Assembly (NCBI GenBank): GCA_026214975.1
Contig: CM047805.1
Coordinates: 193,139,620-193,203,619 of the forward strand
Source of the DNA: Gentiana macrophylla
Taxonomy: Eukaryota > Streptophyta > Magnoliopsida > Gentianales > Gentianaceae
Direction of reading: 5' to 3'
DNA length: 64,000 nucleotides
A program made the translations under genes and the position numbers. The notes beneath the pieces are model-generated. The model made no database searches. It was not told the DNA's origin and saw only the letters and a program-made list of their open reading frames with translations. Shown here one piece after another: positions 54,431-64,000 of this stretch (its first letter is position 1; the number at the start of each line of letters is the position of its first letter).

Positions 54431-56029
54431 TGATAAGCGGATTTTCTACGGTCCGGTCGATCAAGTAAAAACTCGAAACCTTAGAAAAATCTACTTTCTA
54501 ACCGGCAGTGGACCGGGTCGATTGTAGGATAGTGCTTGAGGAGTCCGAGGTCGAACCCACAGAGATTGGCTTTTGAGTACCACAGTTGACTTAACACTCA
54601 GTTCAGGTCAAACGTATAGGTGTGAAGTTATACTATTGCGTAAAAGAGAGGTTACACTACTCGAAATTCTAAACAATTAAAAGAGGTATGGCTGAACTAC
54701 GATCCAACGGATTACTTGACCCTCAGAAAGATTATCCTGGGAGTGTGCCTTACTCTACCTTGCCATCTAACGATAACTCATAGGACAAACCCCGTATTGG
54801 AACTGGACTTGATGACTAGGGCGTCAATCTAGTACACGGGTAGGTGTCAAACTACCTCTCAAGTCCAAAATCTCTACGGTCCCGAAACCCCGTTCCCCAC
54901 GTCGCGCAACATACATTTATAAGCTAAGTGTGTGCAATGGTGAACTAGGTGATCAATCTAGCTCAAAACGATTCAAACCAGTTTCAAGATGCGGATTATC
55001 AATTTAACGTATAAATTATGCGCTACACTACCTCCGGTTCATTTCTCTAATGGTGTTTCACCCGCATTCACATAGTTCAACCATACGGAGATTTAGCTAC
55101 TCATAATCGAAGCTAAACAATAAAAACGGAAGAAGAACATCACAACAACAATAAAATAATAAAAGAACATACTTACTTTACTCAACTTGAAGGAGGTGGC
55201 AATGTGCTTACAAAAGATCGAATCTTGACAATTGAAATGTTAGAGATCGAAGATTTAAGTTGTACAATCAAAGAGAGGATTGAAAGACGATTCTAATGAT
55301 ATATAGCACTAATTCTAACTCCTAAGGATGAAGAAAATCGCCTCAAATCGCCTAAAAACCTACTCCCTCCTATTTTTCTCCGCGCCGTGAAGAAATGAGT
55401 CGCTTTTTTATAGGTCGATAGTTCAAACGCACGTTTGGAATGGTTCAAACGCGTGCGTTTCGCTTCATTTCGGGCGGGGATCTCGATCGTCCTTCACTTT
55501 GGAGCGACGTTTGGAAAGTCAAGCGGCGTTTGGATTGCTTGAACGCACGTTTGGAAGAGTTTTAAACCGGCGTTTGGAAGGTGAAACTCGTTCGACTCGC
55601 AATTATGGAACGCTGGTTTGGGCCTAGAACGCCATTTGGGACATGGGCACGACGTTGGAAGGTCCAAACGCGCGTTTGGACCCCGTGGCCCCAAAACTTC
55701 ATTCTTTTCCTCCTTTGACCTTTGTTCTTGCCCCGAGCACATCTAACCTCAATAATTCTCGTCTTCCGGGCTCTCGAGACACCCTAGTCCTGCATCCATA
55801 TGGAAACAACAAACAAACGTGTAACCCCACAAACTACGGGTGCTCAGGAAAAACGAGTATGAAATGCTAAAATACGATCGAGTTTACGGAAAACCGACAG
55901 TCACTCGACGTGCAATAAAAACCTCATTTCATACTCCAAATAGGTCTAAACTAACCCGAATCATGCCGAAATGTGATAATCGTGGGCTAAATCAGTACAT
56001 AAATGTACTGAGAAAGTTGGTTCCTATCA
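54431..56029 (-). repeat. LTR of Gypsy-type element C (3' LTR), inserted in the Helitron
   Basis: On the minus strand it begins TGATAGGAACC (56029) and ends CGCTTATCA (54431), TG...CA. A purine tract (minus GGCTAAGTGTGGGG) abuts it at 56031-56045. TATAAAAA (minus; plus 55405-55412) may be its TATA box. It interrupts the Helitron Rep-helicase. The 5' LTR must lie beyond the nested element and the window edge. Confidence 0.75.
55425..55690 (-). repeat. CGTTTGGA/TCCAAACG array in LTR C
   Basis: About ten copies of ACGTTTGGA or its complement in 265 bp, including the perfect palindrome TCCAAACGCGCGTTTGGA near 55662-55679. CpG-rich against an AT-rich background. Confidence 0.85.
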
Positions 56030-56881
56030 CCACCCCACACTTAGCCTTTACTCGCCTCGAGTAAAATAGGCGTTCAAACAATACCAAGGAATCAACTTTA
56101 CGGTACATGCATGTGTTTCAAAATATCGAGGTAAAAGGAATTTAACTAAGTGAATGTATTACCTTGACTCTACCAGATCGTGACACGGAGTGAGTGTGTG
56201 TTGAATGATGACGACTTGTGCTTAATACGATTTCCGGCTTGTAATACCGGACAAATGACTTTACACAATCCTCGCTTCTTCCTAGAATCTCCACTAATCG
56301 GGATTAACCAAGGTTAAACACGGTCCAAAGAGACTTGAATGGTTATAACGTTAGGCTCGGGAGAGGCTAACCGAAAGGATAATTTGGGAACCTGGAGAAG
56401 AAAAATACGAGTGAACCAAATCAACAAGTGTATCTCCTCCTTGCAACCATACAAATCAACACCAAACTCCTCCGATCATCAAACAAATCAAAACAACTTC
56501 CAAACTCAACATTATATGGACAAACAATACACGTCCGCAAGACAAGGCTTTCTTTGACTCAACACTTATTCACTTTATTCGAACTTTTATTTCACTTCAT
56601 TTTTTTATTTTTTTTTTTAACTTTTCTTTCTTTTCTTCTTTGAACCAAAGGCCTAAAAAGATCACTCGAGCTCCTCCCCTTCTTATAGCTCTAAAACTGA
56701 GGAAACAACAACCCGACTCACAAACAACATCTCCCCCCACCCCAGAGACTAAGTCCACTCGTAGGGTCAAATGAAGGGAATATGACCAAAATAAGGCTCA
56801 AAGGTAGGTTTCTGACTAAGTAACGAAATGGCTATAAAGCGAATGGTGGTCGGACCATTCTATCAAGGCTGAGAGGGGCTA
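56030..56881 (-). other. Element C interior, left part
   Basis: Starts with the purine tract. No gene seen; AT-rich with a poly-T stretch at 56598-56620. Ends where element B is inserted. Confidence 0.5.
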
Positions 56882-57894
56882 TGATGAGAGAAAAATACAC
56901 CCACTAAAATATTGGTCCCCGGCAACGGCGCCAATTTTTTTGATGAGCGAAAAATTCACCCACTAAAAATACATTTATAAAGACTCAGAATCGTGGGTAA
57001 ACTAACTCTCTGGCAGAGTACTGTGTCGATTGCTAGGATAGCTACAGGAGTACGAGGTCGTCCCAAGAGAAATGTGGTTGTGAGTACCAAAGCTTAACGT
57101 GATTCTTAGTCTAAGCGATCAAAGTTTTAAGTGGATTGTTTATACTAATGCGAAAAATAAATTTTAACTAACGAGATTAACTAGGTGATTAAAAAGCATA
57201 GCCGAGCCATGATCCAACAAAGTTATCTCCCCACAGGAAAAACTTGATAAGGAGTGTGTTTTATCCGATTCGATTCATATGATATTCACACGGAGTCAAC
57301 TCTTTATTCTTGCGTTAAGATCTCAAGCAGCTCTCACTTAACCCCACACTAGGTTTATTAACCCTCCCTTGTAGAGAGCTAACTACTAACATGGTTGACC
57401 GGAATAAAAAGCCGTTGAAAAACCTCACAAAAACATAATTTTAACGTATCACTTAGGTTGCCAATCTAACGATTAAGACTATGGTTTAGTGATTTTAAAA
57501 CATGTTTCGCACATCTCGTAAAAATAAGAATTTCACTTAGGCATAGTCGGATCTGATCACACTTAGATTGTCAATCTAACAATCAGGACTATGATTAGTG
57601 ATATCCATATCTCACATCTCACCGCAAAATACATTTATAAGCTCGATGTAACCGTGAACAAAGTTGTCAATTTTATTCAAAGTTAGGAAAATGATCAAAA
57701 CGGGTTTTAAAACATGAGTTTATCATACGAACGCTTAATTACGCGCACACAACTCCCATCTCGCCTCCCGAGGGTTGATTTTACCCGTTTTCACATAATT
57801 CGCTATGTTGAGTTTAACTACTCATATTAACGAAAATAACAACGAAAATAACAAAACGAAAGAAAACAAAACGAAAAAAATAACTACAATTTAT

Positions 57895-57985
57895 ATAGAT
57901 ATAATGTAGATATATATATATATAGATATATATAGATATAGATATATATATAGTATACGTATATATATATATTTATATATATAAA
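57895..57985. repeat. TA/GATATA microsatellite in LTR B
   Basis: ATATAGATATA units; counterpart in the right LTR at 63272-63365. Confidence 0.9.
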
Positions 57986-58302
57986 TTGCATAAAAATAAA
58001 AGAAAGCAATAAAAGACGGAAACGAAATTATATTAAAACGATAACTAGTCGGGTTATTACACCGACATTATAACGACATATATATCTAATTTAGGCCCCC
58101 CCATAATTAAAAGAAAGAAAAGATGAAGGAGAAGAGGGGCCTCCGTTCTGTTGCTGCTGAGCTTCTATTTATAGAAAATGATTCAAGGCCGGACCGGTCC
58201 TTGAAGGAGCCGGACCGGTCCGGACTCATCATTGCTAGATGAGTCAGCTTGTTTCTGGATCCTTCGATTATATATTTATTGTAATAAAACTTCTAAAATT
58301 CA

Positions 58303-58790
58303 TATCTTGAGTTGTAGGCTTCCAATAATTATGATTCAAACGTCAAAATTAAGCTCTCGGAAAATTCTTCAACTTTCATGAAGGACACTTCTTCAGAAAA
58401 CGTCGTTTTGATGGGTCATTCCCATTACGTGTCGTTTGCGACATTTTCCTTAATACAAATCAATTAGCCACTTGACCACCATTTGAGTTGTAGAAGTCCG
58501 ATTGACTTGATTCAAAATCCATTGGAAAGATTTCTTGAAGATATACAACTTTCATGAAGGATTCTTTTTCAGAAAACGCCGTTTTGATGAGCCATTCGTA
58601 TGTCGTGTCGTTTTCGGGATTTTTACTATTACGAATCGATTAGCCACTTGGTCATAACTTGAGTTGTAGACCTCCAATTAACATGATTCAAAATGCGTTG
58701 GAAAGCTCTATCAAAGATCTACAACTTTCATTAAGGCCACCTCTTCAGAAAATGCCGTTTTAATGGGCCATTGGTTCGTCGAAGATATAA
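58303..58790 (-). repeat. Three imperfect repeats of about 175 bp in LTR B
   Basis: Units starting near 58303, 58482 and 58659 share GAGTTGTAG, ATGATTCAAA, CAACTTTCAT-AAGG, TTCAGAAAA and CGTTTTGATG. The third is truncated. Confidence 0.85.
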
Positions 58791-59156
58791 ATCGTTAGTG
58801 ACACTCACGAACCACCGATCCACTTGACCTTTTAAGCTTGCAAGCGCGATCTTATATCCCTAAAAACACCTCTTTTAGGCCTCAAAACGTGTCGTCACTC
58901 GGGATTTTGGTTAACCTATAATTTCGCAATAAACCACCAAAATACCAAACGTAAACTGACATTTACACACACCGTTACTAAACCGTACACAAAACTATAA
59001 AAACACGCTAAAAATACGATATTTTATATAATAACTACTACTAACATATTTAGATGAAACATAGGAATTAATGACTCGAATCGATATAAAAATACTCAAA
59101 ATGATATTAGAACGGGTAAATTGTTATCAAAATAATGGTGAATTTTTCCGTCATCA

Positions 59157-61100
59157 CAACCCCCACTTAGCTTTTGGTCCTTCCTCGAACAAAATAAGCG
59201 ATAAAATAAAATGAATGAGGAAAAATTCATGAAGATAAAAGGTATAAAGGACAACCAGATGATGCAACCATTCGAATCATAACCACACGTTAACCTTAAT
59301 ATAAATGTATAACAGAGTGTGTGTGTGACAAGCCTTTTCAATTTCCACTATCCTCTCTTGAATAAATCAAGCAAACGCACAAATATCCATTCAGATAGTC
59401 CTAATAACTTTCCTAGGTATAGCGAGAATGATTCCACACAACGTCCTCCTGTGTACTTATTAGGATAATCCCTAAAGCATATCATTCAGTTTATACTGGG
59501 GATAGTCAGAAGATAACTCCTTTTTTTTTTCCTCTTTTTTTTCATAGAATACTAACATATCCGAACTAATTGCCAAAATCGACTATCTTTCAGGCGTCAT
59601 GAGGTGAGATCGAATACATTAATACCCATCTAACTCTTCTTTTTTTTTTTTTTTTTTATGTGTAGCATATGCCCTCATTCCCAGCAATAGGATGTTTCGT
59701 GATAACACCCTAGCTGGACTACTATCATCAGGCAGTCGGGAGCTTTTAAACCTCATAGTGATATAGGACGTTTCGTGATAACCCCCTACTGCACTCAAAT
59801 CATTGGTAGCTACAACCGACATATAGTTTATCTTATTTTGACATTCTTTCTATCACATTCAAACCTTCAGATATTCACAGTACATGTTCAGAAGTTAGGT
59901 ACTAAGTTACTACTATCTCTAGGATAAACCACTAGAATACTGAATGGATACAGTTTAAAATTTTCGCTTCAATATCAAAGGCTTACGTGAAGGAATTCAT
60001 GTTACACAAATAAATTTCCGGTTAAAATACACTTGCGGTTCACATTGGTTATACATATCCAAATTGATCATTACATCTTTAAATCCATGAAATATATACC
60101 TTATACAAATTATTTTAATCAACTAAATAATGCTCGAAAAAGATCAAAAACTAAGGGTTTAAACACTTACCGCCATTTCTAAACCAACCGGACTCTACCC
60201 CACCGACGATTTTGCATTATTCTCAGAGTGTAAATGAGATAGAGAGGAAGACTTAGCTTATAAACCAGTGCGAGAAAGGTGCTATCGAATCCCGTAATGT
60301 ACCATGAGAAAGCACGTCCCGAATCCCTGTACTAAAACAACCAAAACAAAGCCAACACGGGACATGGTCCTCGTGCCAAAATATGCAATAGGGATATGGG
60401 AATAATAAGATAATGGCCCTGTCACGTCAGAAAATTCGATAGCATATCACATAATAGCTTTAGATGGAGAAATAACCTTAACGGGTAAAACACAGAACAT
60501 CTAAGCATATACGTATTATAGAAAGTATCACAAGAGCATATATCACAGTCAAGTCAGCTATTCTTAGTTTCATTTTTATTACACACAGTTTTATTAAAGT
60601 GGGAATACTCACCACTCTACTACAACGACTAGAAATTTGAAACAGACTAGATCATGAAATGTAATGTAGTGAGTCTTTTATACCCAGATCCTCAAGGGTT
60701 CAATAACCTAAGTCCAAGAAATGATACATTTGAATTTTTATCTTTTTCTCCATCGGGATTTTCGGATAACCACCTAATCATTCCCTCTTAATGAAATTCA
60801 AACATTCATCCCGAGACTTGGTTGTGCTTTGTGTTGTTCATCTTTCATCTGATTCTACATTTCATTAAGACTAGTCTTATTCAAATTATTTATTTAACGG
60901 GTCGCCTCCCGGTAGCGCTTTTGTTTAACGTCGTTTGCTCGGCAGGTGACTCTATATAGACTCAATCAACCAAAATCCGAACTTAAGAAGATCAACAAAC
61001 TTAAGAAAAGTGATCAAAGCGAGAACCATCGAAATTAAATTGTCTAGAAACGCACTCGCTTGGTTCTCGATGCTATCTCTCTCCAAAACCGTCGAACCTT
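59157..61100 (-). other. Element B interior, non-coding part
   Basis: Purine tract at 59157-59175, then AT-rich DNA without a supported gene. A local near-duplicate (ATAGGACGTTTCGTGATAAC/ATAGGATGTTTCGTGATAAC) lies at 59688 and 59761. Confidence 0.55.
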
Positions 61101-61106
61101 CTTTTA

Positions 61107-61908
61107 TCACTGTCGAACCATCTTCTTTGCTATTCCATATAGTTCATCCATCGGGAGTACACAAACTGGACGCATGAAAAATTCATCCTCACAGAGTGGA
61201 CGAATGTAATAATCCGGGACCGATATATCAAACATTACCAACTCTCCCAGTGGCTCTACCAAAGATGGCCGATCAATCTCTTGCTCTGAAATCTCCTTAA
61301 AGCAAACTGAATCTTCAACCTTTTTCTCGACCTGAACTTCTTCAATGAGCACTTCATCTTTGCCAACCACCTCACATGTCTCTGCCTCTTTCACATACCT
61401 CACTAATTCAATCAATTCCCCCACCTTGTCTTGAAGATTTCTTATGGCGGAGTCGGATTTACCTTGAACTCCTCGCATGTCCCACGATCGCTCTTCCAAG
61501 ATCTCGGTTCAATCGCTCGAGTTGCTCTATTTGACCTGTCGGTGAATTCTTCTTGTGGCATGGGGAAAAGCGATCGTATTGACTTTGATTCATCGGAGGT
61601 GAGTAGTAGTCTTCTTGCCATTCCGGATAATCGATCGTAAGGTGAATATGGTTGAAGCTATCAACGTCTTTGAGTATGAACACCGTAATCCTCGATAAGC
61701 ACTAGTGGTTTGGATAACCCTCGTAATATGGTGGCTCATTACTCGAATAACCAAAATTTCGATCCCGATATGCATTAGAGCACTTATAATCCCATGAACC
61801 TTGGTTATTTTGTCGTTGATATTGAGGCTCGCATACCGAACCTATTGTTGATAAGGTTGGTAGGGTATTGTTGTTCGGTGAGTAATATTGATTGAAAAAT
61901 TCATCCAT
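61107..61908 (-). pseudogene. Element B gag-like ORF, frameshifted
   Basis: The minus-strand ATG at 61908 opens an Asn/Tyr/Gln-rich region (MDEFFNQYYSPNNN, YEGYPNH) like the Pro/Tyr/Gln-rich segment of Athila-type gag tails. Frames shift near 61700 and 61500; SAIRNLQDKVGELIELV (about 61410-61455) resembles the Athila gag block IRNLExQ-GQLAxLI. The remainder (EDSVCFKEISEQEIDRP... ending KMVRQ) is acidic. No zinc knuckle, protease or RT. It is probably a leftover of a gag C-terminus in a pol-less element; identity is moderate. Confidence 0.5.
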
Positions 61909-61959
61909 TTAAACTCAAAGCGCAAGATTTTGAAAACAACACTAAAACAATAAAATTTT

Positions 61960-61993
<34 letters not shown>
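61960..61993. repeat. Poly-T tract
   Basis: About 30 consecutive T within element B. Confidence 0.95.
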
Positions 61994-61997
<4 letters not shown>

Positions 61998-62240
61998 ACA
62001 CGATATTTAGACCCTCAAAAAGTTATGGTAGCCGAAGGCCCTAATCCCCGCTTTAGCCGGACTTACAAGATATCACCCTCAGAAGAGGCTAAGTACCAAA
62101 GTCGTATTCAAACCGAGTTCAGAGGACAATACTTCAAAGATCCATAGCTCTTATCGACATCTAAATAAAACAAAGAAAATAAAAACCTAGGCCCAAGCCT
62201 TCGGTTCACTTACAAGATATCACAACAATATCACACATTT

Positions 62241-62256
62241 CCCGGCAACGGCGCCA
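62241..62256 (-). other. Element B primer binding site
   Basis: Minus strand TGGCGCCGTTGCCGGG, six bases from the LTR. A second copy lies inside the LTR at 62298-62312. Confidence 0.85.
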
Positions 62257-62262
62257 ATTTTT

Positions 62263-64000
62263 TGATGAGAGAAAAATACACCCACTAAAATATTGGTCCC
62301 GGCAACGGCGCCAATTTTTTTTATGAGCGAAAAATTCACCCACTAAAAATACATTTATAAAGACTCGTGAATCGTGGGTAAACTAACTCTCTAACCGGCA
62401 GAGTACCGTGTCGATTGCTAGGATAGCTACAGAGTACGAGGTCGCCCCAAGAGAAATGTGGTTGTGAGTACCAAAGCTTAACGTGATTCTTAGTCTAAAG
62501 CGATCAAAGTTTTAAGTGGATTGTTTATACTAATGCGAAAAATAAATTTTAACTAACGAGATTAACTAGGTGATTAAAAAGCATAGCCGAGCCATGATCC
62601 AACAAAGTTATCTCCCCACAGAAAAACTTGATAAGGAGTGTGTTTTATCTCGATTCAGTTCATATGATATTCACGGAGTCAACTCTTTATTCTTGCGTTA
62701 AGATCTCGAACAGCCTCTCACTTAACCCCCACACTAGGTTTATTAACCCTCCTTTAGAGAGCTAACTCGCTAACATGGTTGACCGGAATAAAAAGCCGTT
62801 GAAAAACCTCACAAAAACATAATTTTAACGTATCACTTAGGTTGCCAATCTAACGATTAAGACTATGGTTTTACTGATTTTAAAACATGTTTCGCACATC
62901 TCGTAAAAATAAGAATTTCACTTAGGCATAGTCCAGATCATCACTTAGATTGTCAATCTAACAATCAGGACTATGATTAGTGATATCCATATCTCACATC
63001 TCACCGCAAAATACATTTATAAGCTCGATGTAACCGTGAACAAAGTTGTCAATTTTATTCAAAGTTAGGAAAATGATCAAAACGGGTTTTAAAACATGAG
63101 TTTATCATACGAACGTTTAATTACGCGCACACAACTCCCATCTCGTCTCCCGAGGGTTGATTTTACCCGTTTTCACATAATTCGGCTATGTTGAGTTTAA
63201 CTACTCATATTAACGAAAATAACAACGAAAATAACAAAACGAAAGAAAACAAAACGAAAAAAAATAACTACAGCTATATAGATATACGTGTAGATATATA
63301 TATATATATATAGATATATATAGATATAGATATATATATAGTATACGTATATATATATATTTATACTAATTGCATAAAAATAAAAGAAAGCAATAAAAGA
63401 CGGAAACTAAATTATATTAAAGCGATAACTAGTCGGGTTATTACAACCGACATTATAACAACATATATATATCTAATTTAGGCCCCATAATTAAAAGAAA
63501 GAAAAGATGAAGGAGAAGAGGGCCTCCGCTGCATTGTCTCTTTGAGCTTCTATTTATAGAAAATGATTCAAGGCCGGACCGGTCCTTGAAGGAGCGGATC
63601 GTCCGACTCATCATTGCTAGATGAGTCGCTTGTTTCGGATCCTTCGATTATATATTTATTGTAATAAAACTTCTAAAATTCATATCTTGAGTTGTAGGCT
63701 TCCAATAATTATGATTCAAACGTCAAAATTAAGCTCTCGGAAAATTCTTCAACTTTCATGAAGGACACTTCTTCAGAAAACGTCGTTTTGATGGGTCATT
63801 CCCATTACGTGTCGTTTGCGACATTTTCCTTAATACAAATCAATTAGCCACTTGACCACCATTTGAGTTGTAGAAGTCCGATTGACTTGATTCAAAATCC
63901 ATTGGAAAGATTTCTTGAAGATATACAACTTTCATGAAGGATTCTTTTTCAGAAAACGCCGTTTTGATGAGCCATTCGTATGTCGTGTCGCTTTTGGGAT
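62263..64000 (-). repeat. Element B 5' LTR, cut by window edge
   Basis: Direct repeat of 56882-58620; TATAAATA (minus) at plus 63551-63558. Confidence 0.88.

Larger units (their letters stand above)
56882..59156 (-). repeat. Element B 3' LTR
   Basis: 2.28 kb. Termini are inverted over about 20 bp (TGATGAG-GAAAAAT and GGTGAATTTTTCCGTCATCA). It contains a second primer-site copy at 56917-56932, a TATAAATA box (minus; plus 58166-58173), TA-rich DNA at 57895-57985, and three repeats of about 175 bp from 58303. Confidence 0.85.
56882..64000 (-). mobile_element. Gypsy-type LTR element B, minus strand, runs off the right edge
   Basis: Left (3') LTR 56882-59156 and right (5') LTR from 62263 onward are direct repeats about 96% alike. 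A tRNA primer site (minus TGGCGCCGTTGCCGGG, the form used by Athila/Tat-type Gypsy elements) abuts the right LTR at 62241-62256, and the purine tract AAAAGCTAAGTGGGGGTTG (minus) abuts the left LTR. The 3.1 kb interior encodes only a degenerate gag-like ORF, so it is non-autonomous. Confidence 0.88.

Noticed and set aside
61960..61993. Poly-T as the A-tail of a processed retrogene
   Set aside because: It lies upstream, not downstream, of the only minus-strand ORF and within an LTR element interior.

Overview
The window is nuclear DNA of a flowering plant, most likely a eudicot. The evidence is one multi-exon plant gene for a mitochondrial enzyme, LINE, Copia, Gypsy, Helitron, MITE and Mutator-like elements of plant type, and inserted organellar DNA. 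It is a nest of transposable elements around a few gene remnants. There is no operon, phage or CRISPR content.

Layout. (1) 1-14755: a plant LINE on the + strand, from the end of ORF1 through endonuclease, reverse transcriptase (RT) and 3' tail. A 9.5 kb Copia element (673-10188, 5-bp target duplication) splits its endonuclease. A 1.6 kb chimeric insertion with a 23S-type organellar rRNA fragment (about 10920-12540) separates endonuclease from RT. (2) 15787-19363: a short minus-strand LTR element with a gag-like gene and large unrecognised ORFs but no pol, inserted about 150 bp upstream of the next gene. (3) 19515-25198: the branched-chain 2-oxoacid dehydrogenase E1-beta gene on the + strand. 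Eleven exons are recognisable, but exons for about 58 residues are missing from a 1.8 kb interval that holds a Stowaway MITE. (4) 26060-28868: a second, more decayed LINE. (5) 28891-31262: a TIR element carrying a fragment of a class V chitinase gene and a minisatellite. (6) About 33100-35460: an old minus-strand Helitron helicase with a 600-bp internal duplication. (7) 36445-46090: a GATGCAGTGACACC-type minisatellite cut in two by a second Copia element (36898-45885) with good LTRs and an eroded interior. (8) 47365-47685: the first exons of a DUF92/TMEM19 membrane-protein gene, truncated. (9) 48345-48600: the 3' part of mitochondrial ccmFN. (10) 49004-54430: a minus-strand Helitron with a textbook 3' terminus, an RPA-like gene and Rep-helicase, broken at its 5' side by an LTR. 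(11) 54431-64000: two Gypsy-type elements on the minus strand, one nested in the other; the inner one has 2.3 kb LTRs and runs off the right edge.

How the parts relate. Only the E1-beta gene looks like ordinary host coding DNA; it would work with E1-alpha, E2 and E3 in mitochondrial Val/Leu/Ile breakdown. The rest is autonomous or parasitic mobile DNA, most of it broken. Paired copies (LTRs, the rRNA fragment) differ unusually often at CAG/CTG trinucleotides, often as CAG against CGA or CTG against TCG. This suggests systematic sequence error at CHG-methylated sites, so some 'mutations' in the repeats, and some frameshifts, may not be real. All calls come from reading the sequence and from family knowledge; no database search was run.
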